DNA of 64,000 nucleotides from Luscinia megarhynchos (taxonomy: Eukaryota > Chordata > Aves > Passeriformes > Turdidae): positions 2,728,001-2,792,000 of the forward strand of contig JAPFBE010000032.1 in assembly GCA_034336665.1 (NCBI GenBank). The letters run 5' to 3'. Position 1 is the first letter of the stretch; each line of letters starts with the position of its first letter. Position numbers and translations under genes: made by a program. The notes under the pieces are model-generated. The model worked only from the letters and a program-made list of their open reading frames with translations, was not told where the DNA came from and ran no database searches. Shown here piece by piece: positions 13,353 to 24,815 of this stretch.

Positions 13353-13405
13353 GTTTGTAATTGTATTCTGATTTTGTAATTGCATTCTGATTTTGTAATT
13401 GCATA
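13353..13405. repeat. Short tandem repeat, about 20-bp unit
   Basis: TTTGTAATTG(T/C)ATTCTGATT is repeated about two and a half times in the FCHO2 intron. The surrounding stretch from 13013 to 13480 otherwise shows nothing recognisable. Confidence 0.7.
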
Positions 13406-13479
13406 TTTTTTGAATGCTGTAATTTATCAATTGTAATATATGAGGAAGCATAATATTCTCACCTCTCACAATATAATAG

Positions 13480-13800
13480 AACAACTCATCCTGGAAACCA
13501 CTTAGAGGCACATGAAGGACAAGAAGATCATGGGGAGTAGTCAGCATGGCTTCATCAAGGGAAAGTCATGCTTGACCAATCTAATAACTGTCTGTGATGA
13601 AATGACCGGCCTGGTAACTGAGAGAAGAGCAGTGGATATTGTCTACCTAGACTTCAGGAAGGCTTTTGGCACTCATTCTCATAGAAAAGCCGATGAAGTG
13701 TGGGCTAGATTAGCAGACAGCAAGGGGGATTGAAAACTGGCTGAACAGCCAGGCCCAGCGGATGATGTTCAGTGTCATAAGGCCTAGTTGAAGATTAAAA
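13480..13800 (+). mobile_element. CR1 LINE reverse-transcriptase fragment (plus strand)
   Basis: Plus-strand translation gives [17 protein letters not shown] and AVDIVYLDFRKAFGT, the CR1 RT block with the catalytic Asp of motif A (YLDFRKAF). It then breaks after LNSQAQ. It is 5'- and 3'-truncated and the frame is damaged. Confidence 0.85.
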
Positions 13801-14017
13801 AAAAAACTGTTTTAATTTATGAAAGCCAGAACAGGAAGAAGCCTTGTCGACCAGAATGAGTTTAAACCTTTTAAAAATTATTTAAATAATTTTTTTTTAA
13901 ACCAACAGGAATTACTTTATGCTACAACAATCTTCAGAATTTTAAGATTAAGGGCACAGAGGTCAATTGTTCTGGTTGGTCATTTGTCAGGATTTAGAGT
14001 TATACTCATTATCATCT

Positions 14018-14746
14018 TGTCCTGGTAAGAAAAGAAAGGTGTGTGCTAGAGAAGAGCAGGGCCTTCCCTCAAAATGGATCTAATAAATCCCTCCCCCTGA
14101 ATTAGTATTATTTTGAAATTAAGGGGCTCTCAGGCAAAGATATGGGGATAGGAATAACAGTTCTTTACTAGTATATCTAACAAGACAAACAAAACAACAA
14201 CTATGAAATTAACAACAAACAGAACAGTAACCCAGTTCCAGTCCTTCTTGGCTGCAGGCACCCTCCCCTGTGGTGCAGTTACCGGTGGTGGACAGGGGCA
14301 GGTCCAGCACAGCTGCTGGGGCGCTGGAGGTGATGGCAGCAGTGTCCCAGATGGGAAAGGGATGGAGGACAGACTGCTCACAGCGTCGATCCCAGTGCTC
14401 CAACAGAATGCTCGGAGAGAACAAGCTGAAGCAAGAAGTCATCCAAGCAGGGCAGCGGTGCAGGGTCCAACAACAGAAGAGGCAGCTCTCGGCATTGGGA
14501 TGGCGGAAGACCTTCCTCCTCCGACTCCAAGAGCGAGCAAACGAGCAACTGCCTCCCAGCCTCCTTTACCTGCTTCTAATCTTCCCCCCCTTCCCCCTGC
14601 CCTCTGAGAGAAGCTCCCAGAAAAGCAGGGAGGCTCTCCCTCCCCCCGATCTCAAGGTCTCAAGGACCCAGCCATCAGTGACCCTTAGCATGTCAATGGG
14701 AAAAAATGCCGCAGGCAGGGAGGAAAGGAAAAGCCACCCCCCAACA
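14018..14746. mobile_element. LTR (family B) just upstream of an FCHO2 exon
   Basis: It begins TGTCCTGGTAAGAAAAG and ends CCCCCCAACA, like the better-preserved copy at 15396-16104. The two share the GGGGATAGGAATAACAG(T/C)TCTTTACTA block. The flanks CATCT and GATCT match at four of five positions, probably a decayed 5-bp duplication. The interior is GC-rich and produces long chance frames on both strands (14130-14776). The right end is 72 bases before the exon at 14819. Its transcriptional direction is not clear. Confidence 0.7.
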
Positions 14747-14818
14747 GATCTTTCCCTAATTCTGCCCAAAATATGAATATTTTAATTAAGACCTTTTATA
14801 TGGTTTATTCTTTTACAG

Positions 14819-15018
14819 GTATATTCAAATGGCATCCAGTCTACTCCCTTGAATCTTGCAACTTACTGGAAATGTAATACTAGCACTACTGATGTGAGAG
14901 TGGATTATAAATATAATCCAGAGTCTATGATTGTGCCTAGTATGCTGTCTAATGTGCAGGTTGTGGTACCAGTAGATGGAGGAGTAAAAAACATGCAATC
15001 ACTTCCACCTGCAAAATG
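14819..15018 (+). CDS. FCHO2: FCHO2 exon: mu-homology domain
   Basis: The exon encodes [34 protein letters not shown] and [18 protein letters not shown], core mu-homology domain strands. The acceptor is TTCTTTTACAG and the donor is AATG|GTAATA. It is 200 nt, phase 0 in and phase 2 out, splitting the Trp codon completed by the next exon. It is intact in spite of the LTR insertion shortly upstream. Confidence 0.95.
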
Positions 15019-15351
15019 GTAATATTAATGCTTTTCTTTTTATAATTTCAAATTCATTTCAGAGTATTCATTAGCGTCAGTCTGAAAAATGTAATCAGGA
15101 GAAACAGATAATTTTTTTCCTCTTCATAAAATGCATGGTATCAGATGTTTAGGACATTTTCTGGTCTAAAACAGATCATGTACAGCCAATTCACATAGAC
15201 TAAAATGAGATGATATGCCTCCATTCCAACTGTGTAATAATATAAACATTTCTGAATTCAAGCATTTCTCAAATTTCCAATACTTGCTTTCTTTTGCCTA
15301 TAGACAAGATACATATTTTAAATAACATGATTTGAAACAAAAATATCTTAA
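15019..15351. other. FCHO2 intron, nothing recognised
   Basis: AT-rich intron between the donor at 15019 and an LTR cluster. Confidence 0.5.
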
Positions 15352-17390
15352 TGGCCGTGGTGGGTTTAGTGCTGGCCAAATCGCCAGTGTACCCATGTCC
15401 TGGTTTGAAGGACAGGCGTCTGCCAATAAAGACAGAAACTCCTCTTTGAAATAGAGAATGTAAGTCCTCTCCCTCTCGAGTATTATAATTGTTTGAATCA
15501 AGAACTCTAAGGCAGAGATAAGGGGGTAGGAATAACAGCTCTTTACTAATATATCTAACCGTACAAACAGAAACAACAGCAGCTATTAAAATTAACAACA
15601 GAGCAGAACAAATAACTCAGTTCCAGTCCTTTCTTCAGCCACAGACACACTCGGCCTGTGTCTGTTCCCGGTGGTGAAAAACGTGACAGGGCCCGCACAG
15701 CTGTGGAGGTGGCAGACGGGAGCGGAGGGGGGGAAGGCAGCAGCTGCCGCGCTGTGTCTCAGGCAGGAGCAGGGTGGAGGGGCAGCTACCCGCTCACTGA
15801 GTCCTGGTGGTCAGCTGTGTTCTCAGAGGTAGGAGACTGGAGCGGGGCAGATGCAGCACAGTCCGACCGCAGAGCGCCTGGTTCCCCCGCGTTACCCCGC
15901 GTGGGCTGGAGACAGGGGCAGTCCCTCCCCTCCGTTCTAGCTGGTGAGCGAGTAGCCCACCCCCCCTGGAAGCCAGCCCCCACCTACCCCTTTGTCTAGA
16001 GCCCTGAAAAGAGCCTGGGCATAACACGGCAGGCTCCCTTAGCATGATAATGGGAAAAATTCTTTAAACTGGGACAGTAAGAGAACAAAACCCAATCCCC
16101 AACAACCCACTAGAATTATTTACTCATTTCCTGCTGTGAGATAGGGTTAGGAGGAAGGCAAAGCAGGCTCAAACTTTAAAGGGTATAAAGAAAAATTTTA
16201 TTAACAGAAACTAAAAGAATAATAAGAATCAGAATAAAACCTTCAGAACACTTTTCCTCCCTCCTACACCCTCTTTTCTCCCACACTGACAACGTACAGA
16301 AACAAATAGGTCAGTTTGCCATCTCTAAAATAGTCTTTCTCCCGTTCACTTAGGGAGAGGAGTCTCTCTCGTTATGCTATGAAGACTCCTTCACAAGAAA
16401 ACAGTTCTCTCGTGGCTTCAATGTCACAGCGAATCAGCTGCCCGGGAGAATGGAAATTTGATCACTGTGCTAAAGTCCCTCCCTTTGGCTTACAGCTTTC
16501 CCAACTGCTTTTGAGGGCTCACTCTTAAGCTAATGGGGTCCACTTTTAAGGATTGAGTAGTTCAGAAGCAAAGGTTTTCTTCATCTAACTCTGCGATCAT
16601 CTTCATCTCTGGGAACAGAGGTCTTCTTCCCTGGGGGCAAAGGGTCTTCATCACTCTTCTCTCTCTGTTCAAGCTTCTCATTGGACCACAGCTACTTCAA
16701 CATCTACTTGCTTTAGCATGGATGCCTTTGCTCATGTCTACAATGTGAAAGCTCTACCCCCACGCTTCTTCTATGACTTATAGGGATATTCAATATATAA
16801 TAGTCCATCACCATAGCTTACAAGAGAATTTAAGCTTAAGGCATCTCCTCATCCTCTCCCATCTGGGACCTGACTCTTCCTTCTTGTCTGACCTCGCTGT
16901 CTCCATGTTGTTTCTCTGTGTGTCTTCACTCTGTCCTTTTCTCTCACTCGAGAGAGGATGGAAGGTCTGTAGGTCTCATCTGTGCACTGAAAGAGTTAAT
17001 GTCTTGCCTGAGCAGTGGCTAGAGCAGTCATAGTGGAGTATTTCAGGCCACACTGGGGGCTGGGCCAGGATAGCAGTGGCCCAGCAAGAAATGGTGATGG
17101 CTGTTCTGCCTGCATGGCTGTTTTCTGGCTTTTGCTGCATTCAATTCCAGCTGCGGGCTGATGGCCTCCCCTCCCCCTGCCTGGTGGTTTCTGGCGAAAC
17201 TCAGCAGCGGCAGCATTTCAGACACGCCACAGGCCCTCCTGGCCGTGCTGGCGGGGGAGGAATCCAGCCTGGCCAGCTCTGTAGCTGAGGTAGGGCCTGG
17301 CTCGGCTCGGCCTGGCCCCGCGAGGCCCGGCCAGACTAGTTACCTGCTAAGAAGCCGGAAGCAAAAGAGGGATTCTCGGGGTTTTTTCAT
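15352..17390 (-). mobile_element. LTR-like element, family A copy 3, split by a younger LTR
   Basis: The left arm (15352-15395) reads GTTTAGTGCTGGCCAAATCGCCAG, the diverged start of copy 2. The right arm (from 16110) continues with TCATTTCCTGCTGTGAGATA and the AAAATTTTATTAACAGAAAC block also seen in copy 2. Between the arms sits the family B LTR at 15396-16104. The right part ends in a GC-rich stretch near 17340, and the exact end is uncertain. Confidence 0.5.
15396..16104. mobile_element. Solo LTR (family B), 709 bp, 5-bp duplication ACCCA
   Basis: It starts TGTCCTGGTTTGAAGGACAG and ends AATCCCCAACA. ACCCA is found directly before (15391-15395) and directly after (16105-16109). The flanking sequence joins up as one older LTR, so this is a nested insertion. 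A 5-bp duplication suits a class III (ERVL-type) or class I integrase. No internal coding part remains. Confidence 0.85.
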
Positions 17391-19514
17391 ATTTACGTGT
17401 ACGTTCACAAAGGTGCATCTAACTTTTTCATTGGTGTAACAATGTGTCTATTAAAAATCAGCCATTACTTGTCTTTTTGTCAGGTCTAAAGGAAGCTGCC
17501 AAGGTCCTTACAGGGAATTTTTCCATAAGTGCTTCCTTTCATTACTTACCAAAAAATAAATTAATACAAAACCAACACAATGGTTCAAAAACATATATAT
17601 CTCTGTGTGTATATATTAAACATAACAATATATATAGGTTATAGAGAGAGAGAGTAGAAGAAATGCAGTTCTTAAACATATTTCTTGATGGTTCTAGCTT
17701 AAAAATTGGCTTATAATTGACATAATTTTTAAAAAAACTTAAGTAGCTGAGGAGCTCTTCATGAGCCAGGTAGCACTGTCTCTCAATTCAAGTGTCATGC
17801 TGCTTATTATATGACTCACACCTACCTGGCCCCACCTTCTAAGCCTGCAGACCATTTACAGCAGCAATTGAAAGTGAGACATCTCAGATAATTGTTTCTA
17901 CAAGTTTGTGAAAACAGCAGAGGATAGCAGGGCAAGGCAATGTGACATACTTGGAGAAAAAGGTCAGCAGATTTCAATCACTGTGCATATGGTTTGGCAG
18001 CACATAGGTACTTGCCCAGTTGTAATGTAATTCATGGACTGTTTATTTTCAAGAGAAACAAGAGGGTCATTTCAACATGGAGGTTAAGAGGGCAAAGAAT
18101 ACCAAGTTTTGGGAAGTCAGGCATTGTTAACCTTGTTACTTATAGATCCATTTTTCTTATAAAGCAAGGTTCAGAAATAAAATAAGCCTGGTGTATTTAT
18201 CAGAAAGTTTCTGATGTTTCTGGAGACAATACATTTAAATGTGTTAATTGGACAAAGTGGTAATACAATATAATTTTAAGTGGAAAAAATCCTGCCAAGA
18301 CTGAATCTTTCTTGATTTGGTATTTCAAGGGAGCAATACTTTTAACCAAATCACCTTAAGTTTATTCTGAGCAAGGGCAGGTTCAGTATCTTGCCTCCTC
18401 AACTTGACTAGAACTTTTGGTGAAGCCAGTCTCCCCCCTCCCTGCTCAGGCTTCTTCAACAAACCCCTCAGTAATAAAACCTGAGTGAGTGCAGGAATGT
18501 CCACTCAGAACACTTAGTGTTACCTAGAAAGACTCAAAACTTAGTGGCAATTTCATTTCAGATTCATCAGAGTAAGGGACTTGAGCCCCATGTATTCTCT
18601 CTTTTACCTAGGCAACTACCCAAGGCTGGAATTTTGAGCCTTGAAAGCTGACAAAAAAAATACACTCATGTCCCAGGCAGCTCTAGTATGTGTCTCCTAC
18701 TCTATGCTTGGTCTAGTGGGTTGGGTGGTAGAGTTTTGGGCTTTTTAAAGAGTAAATGGTTTCTGATTAGACCTCCTGCAAGTAACCACTACCATCTATG
18801 CTACTTGTGTGAGCTTTTCACTCCTGCTACACCAATGCCAGACAGTTTCAAACCTATCATCACTTCATGCTTCTCACAGCTTTAAGTTGTTGACTTTCCT
18901 TTGATGGAACAGCTGCAAATTGCTAAAAGAGTTTAAATGCCCTGTCAACTTAGAGACTATGGTTCTTGGTTCCCTTTGCTTTTCTTCCCCTTTCCAGCAC
19001 CAGAAGTTAGCTTAAACTCTGAGTCACTTCTGCCAACTTGTTTTACTAGAATGGAAATGGAATAAAATTCTCACAACAAGGAGTCTCTCATAGGGGAGAA
19101 CAAACAATAGTGCTCCCCCTCATACCATCATCGTGAAGCATAAAGACCCAGCTTTTAAACTGCTTCCAGCACTTTTGGCCTGGCCTTACCTTTTGAGACC
19201 ATAGAGAATTTTCAGTTGTGGAGCCACAACCTGGGCATAGAACAGTGTTAACTGTATAAAAAGGTGCTATGTATGTCTGAGCTCTGCTGCAAGCTCAGGG
19301 GTAATGCAGGTACACCCTCCTCTTTTCCTCTTTGCTTTGTATAGTTTTCCACAAACTCACCTTAAAATGATGAAATATTTTTATAAACCTCCATTGAGAC
19401 ATGTAGGTTATAGGCGCATGGTCTGTAAGGTACCAGTGTAAATTTGGGAAAATAATATAAATAATTAAAATTATAAAAATCGATGGTTATAACTAACCTT
19501 CCATTGCCTTACAG
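17391..19514. other. FCHO2 intron, nothing recognised
   Basis: Mostly unique-looking intron. A short AT/GT and GA microsatellite lies at about 17585-17656. No exon or repeat boundary was found otherwise. It ends at the acceptor TTGCCTTACAG. Confidence 0.5.
17585..17656. repeat. AT/GT/GA microsatellite tract
   Basis: The tract consists of imperfect ATATAT, TGTGTGTATATAT and a closing AGAGAGAGAG run. Confidence 0.7.
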
Positions 19515-19579
19515 GAATGCAGATCAGATGAAAGCTTATTGGAAAATATCTGGCATTTCAGAGAAGTCTGAGAATGGAG
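19515..19579 (+). CDS. FCHO2: FCHO2 exon with a GC donor
   Basis: The exon encodes [21 protein letters not shown], with the Trp and Gly codons split at its edges. The acceptor is CTTACAG. The frame requires the exon to end after GGAG, so the intron starts GCAAGT, giving AG|GCAAGT. This is the usual sequence of the minor GC-AG intron class. The nearby GT three bases on would break the frame into the next exon. It is 65 nt, phase 2 in and phase 1 out. Confidence 0.9.
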
Positions 19580-21204
19580 GCAAGTTGAACTCTTTTGTTT
19601 TCTTGTACAGACAAATGATAACAGTAAAAAGATAATAATTTTAGCCTCTATGTCTTCATGCCTGTTTACACTTGCCATATCCTGTTTATCAGTTCACTTT
19701 CTTCTCAATGAAATTCCTCCCAAGAGATTTCATTAACAGTGAGATGTAAAAGTATTAGCTAATTATAAAAAGCAAAATAGTGAAGCCCCTTGAAAGCAGC
19801 TAGTGCCACTAAAAGAGTTTAGACTGGGCAAGGAAATAATTACATCAGTGCTAGTTGGAAATTAGAAGTTATTGAAATGAAAATATATTTAATATCTGTG
19901 TTCTGATTTTCCACATGATAACAATTGAGATAAAGTAGAAAGAGGTAAGTGGAAGAACTGGAGAAAAGAAAAAAAATCCAAAAGTCCTGCACTGAGACTC
20001 AACTATAGACAATTCTTCATCAACAGTTTTGTTATTTTTTGTTTTAACCATGTACAACTCCAGGCAAAAAAAAATAAAAAATCTATGTACATCTGCTCAG
20101 AGTGGTAATTTATATAGCATTTTGTAAGGTACCAAGTTGTCCTCTGCCCAGCTGCCTTTCCCTGAGGTCCAGTTGATGCCACAGCCCTTGCAGTCATTGC
20201 AGATGCAATGTTTTTTTGAAACACTTGAATATATGAGTTTTCATACTTACAATGGAAAGAAGTTCCAATTTATCCAAATTGTGACAGACCTATTGAAGAA
20301 ATGGACTTTAAGCCAAGAACAAACTCTTGCATAAAACGATTTCATTCATCAATTCCTGCTTTTAACCTAGTAACATTTCAGTTACTAGCTTTCCTCCTCA
20401 CTTAGCAGTTCCTACTGACTAGTTGTTTTAAATAAATAAAAATACTTGACTTGCACTATTCCATTAATTCATTGTTTAAATCTTTTTTCCCAGCATATTT
20501 TGCAAGAACAAGAAAACTCTTATTTAAGAACTAGAAAATGAGACCAACAATAATGTTGGGGGGTTTTATGTCTTACATTGACTTCAAAGGTGTATTTAAA
20601 GTAATTTTGAACTATTACTACTTTATAATGGCACTGAAGTGAATTTTACCATTGTCTATGAAAAAGCAACTGTTTTTTTGGGAAATGTATTTAATCAAAC
20701 CTTGCATTTATTAGAAAAATGAGAATTACTTTCCTCTTGCTAAATTACTGTTCAGCTGCATTTCTTCCAATGGTTTTGTTCATGTGCATTCATCTAGGCA
20801 AATCGTGACAGCATTTAAATATTCCAATGTACTTTAAAATCTGCTAAAAAAAAAAGTACTACATACAAGATAAACCAGGAAGCATAAATTATAATTATAG
20901 GAAACAATCAGGTATTTAATGTAGTAGGAGACTACCAGGCTGTCTGATACACACATTCTTCTATGAGTATAATCTTTTAGAAATGTGTATTGCTTTCCTC
21001 TAAATCATTCACTAGTCACTGTCTTAAATAGAGTATTGGAAAAAAGAGTTGTACTCTCATCTCTTCTGAAAATATATATAGTACTGCCACTAGGAATAGC
21101 TCTTAAAGATCACCATGTTAGTTCTGCTCCTTACTACTAAAACTTCTGGGAGATCACTTTGGTCTTAAAAAGCAACCAGCATTTCAGTTTTGTTATTTTT
21201 GTAG
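19580..21204. other. FCHO2 GC-AG intron, no repeat recognised
   Basis: AT-rich intron with GC at 19580-19581 and AG at 21203-21204. The body shows nothing I recognise. Confidence 0.6.
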
Positions 21205-21369
21205 GTTCTGGATCCCTCAGAGCAAAATTTGAACTTTCAGAAGGACCCAGTAAACCAGCAACACTTGCAGTGCAATTCATTAGTGAAGGAAACACCCTTT
21301 CAGGAATAGATGTAGCACTAGTAGGCACTGGCTATCGACTTTCCCTCCTTAAGAAGAGATTTGCCTCTG
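21205..21369 (+). CDS. FCHO2: FCHO2 exon: mu-homology domain
   Basis: The exon encodes [40 protein letters not shown] and [15 protein letters not shown], the last large part of the mu-homology domain. The acceptor is TTTTGTAG and the donor is CTG|GTAAGA. It is 165 nt, phase 1 in and phase 1 out. No defects are seen. Confidence 0.95.
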
Positions 21370-21597
21370 GTAAGACACCAATGTGTTTACATATTTAAAT
21401 TAATATGATATATAGTGCTAAATTATACATTATGAAACTATTTAATGTGATGCATAAATAATTACTTTTCCTCAAAAATGTAGCTGAAAACTGTTTTACT
21501 TTTTTTGTTTTCCATAGTTAGTCAAATTGCTTGCAGAAAACTACTGAAAAAATCTGTTTTATCTACTGATTGTAAAAATCCTACCTTTATTTTTCAG

Positions 21598-21620
21598 GAC
21601 GGTATATGGCAGACTGCTGA
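21598..21620 (+). CDS. FCHO2: FCHO2 last coding exon
   Basis: After the TTTTTCAG acceptor the exon completes a Gly codon and encodes RYMADC followed by TGA at 21618-21620. This short C-terminus is characteristic of the family. The nine exons sum to 1041 nt in one frame. Confidence 0.95.
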
Positions 21621-23100
21621 TTAAAATGTGGAAGTCATTGCATCAGAGGAGTACAAGAAGCTTGCTCTGCCCTCTCTACTTTTCAAACACTATTTTAACA
21701 TGCATTACTTTTTTAATGTTGATCTACTCTGAGGTTTAATCATCAAAACAGAAAATGCACTTTTAAAAGTAATTTTGCAAACTTTTTATTACTTTATAAT
21801 AGCACTGAAATTAACTTTAACATTGTTTGTAAATGATCATTAATAAATTTATAGTTGAAGTCAAAATAATAATCAATAGTAATGAAAGTATGAAATTGTA
21901 TGTTATACTGTAAACATTTAACCTAAAAATATGGGAAAGCAAGTAAGAAATATTTCAGCTTTCCATAAGCAATATTAATTTTTCAGATTCTTCACTTCCA
22001 GTTTTAAAAGAAAGCAGAGGCAAAGTCTCACATAGTTCTTCTATCCACTTGGGCCATAAAACCAGCTGAGTTAGAGAAGTATAAAAAAATGTAACTTACT
22101 GCCTGTGTATCTTATATTATTATATAGGGTTTTTTTTGTGAAGTGCAATGTGCTGCAAAGTTGCAAAAGACAGAAGGGGTTTACTTCTGCAGTTAGGAAA
22201 TTTTATGGGTGTTGTGGCTGTTTGAATCAATGCTGTAGATTTAATTTATTTTTATATGAATTGCATAACATTTGTGCCTTTAAAAAAGCAACTGTGCCTA
22301 TCCACTTTGTTTTTCACATGACTCAATTCCTTCTTCAAATTTTGGCTCTTCAGCCAGAAAGCAAAGTGTTTGTATAATAGATACAACTTTATAAAAATTC
22401 CTTTGACTGGGTTTTAGAAAGAAGATTTACAAAACTGGCGATTATTTAAAAAGAAGTTTAAAATGCTGGTTTACTTTGTCATGGGGTAGTTGCAATAAAT
22501 GCAGGTGTAGTAAAGGGAGATGCATCATACAGGACTTTAAAACTGAGATAGTGACTTTAATGTCACCAAAAAATGAAAATCCTGAAAAATCACAGAAGAT
22601 GGTAAAAGCAAAGAGCATTTCCTTTCACTTGGACTGCAAGCCTTTGGCATTTAAGTGCTTTGAGGGTTCTGTGATGTGAATGTAAACATAGTACTTTGGG
22701 AGAAATAGCATTTTAGAAGGGTATTTTATAGCAGGAGGGTGACAAGTACTGCCATTTCTATTAGTTTAATTTTTTTATCTAAATCCATGATCTTTAGTAT
22801 TTGTATTGGCATCTAATCTGCTTGCCACAGCCTTAGCACAGGAAAGTGAAACGTGTTTCAAAGAAAGTCACTAATTTAGAAAATCTTTAATGCATGTTTA
22901 TTATCAAGTGGGGTTTTTTAATGACGAAATCAAAAGTATTGGGGCAAATAATTCAATAAGCTACAAGTGGGAATTTTATATGACCATTTTGAATACCAGT
23001 ATATTTCAAATTTTCTCTTAAAACAATAAAACTTGCTTTAACTAATTCATGCAAAACCAATAATGAATTGAACTGCTGAAATGTTACAATAAATTAAGCT
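21621..23100 (+). other. FCHO2: FCHO2 3' untranslated region (end approximate)
   Basis: AT-rich sequence follows the stop codon without splice signals. AATAAA hexamers lie at 21842-21847, 23025-23030, 23088-23093, 23402-23407 and 23774-23779. The one at 23088 is followed by a TGTGTAGATGCTG stretch that could act as the downstream element, so I set the end just after it. The real cleavage site or sites cannot be fixed from sequence alone. Confidence 0.55.
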
Positions 23101-23910
23101 GTGTAGATGCTGCATAAATTCTAATGTATACTACACACTTTTGCAGATAAGAGTTCCATTATTAGCATTAAGCACATACTGTACTGTAGATTTGATTGGA
23201 AGAGTATATTTGGCTCTTAACTTGCTAATCTTATTGAACGGTAAATTTCTAACTCATATAAAATGGTACAGCCATTTTACTGAAATCTTAATTATAATCT
23301 GCTTTGCAATCAAGCCATATTTAACATGACAATATTTTATTAATGAAACCTCAAAACTGTATTGCTGGTTTTAGTCGAGTATTATTTTAATTTCTTAGTT
23401 AAATAAAGCAGATCTATTTCATCCCTTTTCAACTAGGTGATTATACATATATTTGCATTGAGTACAAGTTACAATTTTGAAGCTATACAAGTTTATATAG
23501 ACTTTTTGTAAAGAAATTTAAAAACAATGTAGAAAGTACATGTGTCTCTCTGATAAGAAAACCGTATGTAGCTAGCTGGTTCTTGCTTCTGTATACAACA
23601 CTTTTTAGCTGACTCCTAAGAAAATTAATTTGTAAACAAAGCTTTAAAAGATCTGAATTTTTATGGATTCTTAGTACATTGGACTGTAAATTACAGCACA
23701 CAAGTTTATCTTACAAAAATTGTAAATACTTTGAATTTTTCATAAAACAAATTTTTAAAAAAATTTACACCATAATAAATATGTAATATATCATTTAAAT
23801 ACCATTTTATATTGCTTATACTTTCAGTTAGTCCCAAAAAGCTTTATACAATAATAGAACAAAACTATGCCTGTATTGAAGATTTTTAAGGCATTAATTG
23901 ATTGTAAGTG
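23101..23910. other. AT-rich intergenic or distal 3'UTR sequence
   Basis: Very AT-rich, with further AATAAA signals at 23402 and 23774. It may be a longer form of the FCHO2 3'UTR. No coding or repeat signal is seen. Confidence 0.4.
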
Positions 23911-24220
23911 ATAAGTAGTAGAGCTAATCAGAACAGGAAAGACACAGACCTGTTGGAGCAGGTCCAGAGAAGGGCCACAGAAATAATCAGAGGGCTGGAG
24001 CCCCTTTGCTATGAAGACAGGCTGAGAGACTTGTGGTTATTCAACCTGGAGAAGAGAAGGCTCTGGGGAGACCTTATTGGGGCCTTTGAGTGTTTCAAGG
24101 GGGCTTATAAGAAAGATGGGGACAGACCTTTTAGTTGGGCCTGTAGCAACAGGACAAGGGGTAATGTTTTTAATTAAAGCAGGGTAGATTCAGACTAGAT
24201 AGAAGGAAAAAAGTTTTTAC
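23911..24220 (+). mobile_element. CR1 LINE ORF2 C-terminal fragment (plus strand)
   Basis: Plus-strand translation contains DLLEQVQRRATEIIRGLEP and LRDLWLFNLEKRRLWGDLI, the conserved CR1 C-terminal block. It ends without the terminal repeats. Confidence 0.85.
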
Positions 24221-24289
24221 AATGAGGATGGTAGACACTATAACATTCAAGGCCAGGTTGGATGGGGCTTACAAGACTGGGTTGCTCAA

Positions 24290-24815
24290 AATCTGACCTT
24301 GTACACTTCCAGGAATGGGGCATCCTCAACTTCTCTGGGCAACCTGTTTCAGTGTCTCACCATGCTCAGAGTAAAGAATTTCTTCCTAATATCTAATCTA
24401 ACCTGTACTCTGGCAGTTTGAAGCCATTCCCCCCTTGTCTTATCACTCCATGCCCTTGTCCAAAGTCCTTCTCTATCTCTCTTGTAGCCCCTTTAGGTAC
24501 TGAAAGGTGCTATAAGGTGTCCCCAAAGCCTTCTATTCTCCAGGCTGAACAGTCCCAGCTGTCTCAACCTGTCTCCATAGCAGAGGTGCTCCAGCCCTCT
24601 GATCATCTTCCTGGCCCTCCTCTGGACTCTGACCAGCAGATCCACATCCTTATGTTGGGGACCCCAGAGCTGGAGACTGTACTCCAGGTGGGGTCTCCTG
24701 AGGGCAGAGTAGAGGGGGGGAATCACCTTCCGCAACCTGATGGCCACTCTGCTTTTGATGCAGCCCAGAATGTGGTTGGCTTTCTCTTTTCCAAATGCAC
24801 ATTGCAGGGTCATGT
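24290..24815 (-). mobile_element. CR1 LINE fragment (minus strand)
   Basis: Minus-strand frame 24493-24813 encodes KANHILGCIKSRVAIRLRK, DLLVRVQRRARKMIRGLEH and LGLFSLENRRLWGHLIA. It faces the plus-strand fragment at 23911. The sequence GGGCAACCTGTTTCAGTGTC is the usual low-coordinate CR1 part. Confidence 0.85.

Noticed and set aside
14130..14776. Long frames on both strands (up to 168 codons) upstream of an FCHO2 exon
   Set aside because: They lie within the GC-rich interior of a family B LTR. Opposite-strand frames of similar length indicate base composition rather than coding.
19582..19587. The GT in GCAAGTTG as a normal donor for the FCHO2 exon
   Set aside because: Cutting there would add bases and break the frame into the exon at 21205, while the GC donor keeps it exactly.
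22105..22679. Plus-strand frames of 67-90 codons in the FCHO2 3'UTR
   Set aside because: They have no family resemblance and no splice context, in AT-rich UTR. Such lengths are expected by chance.
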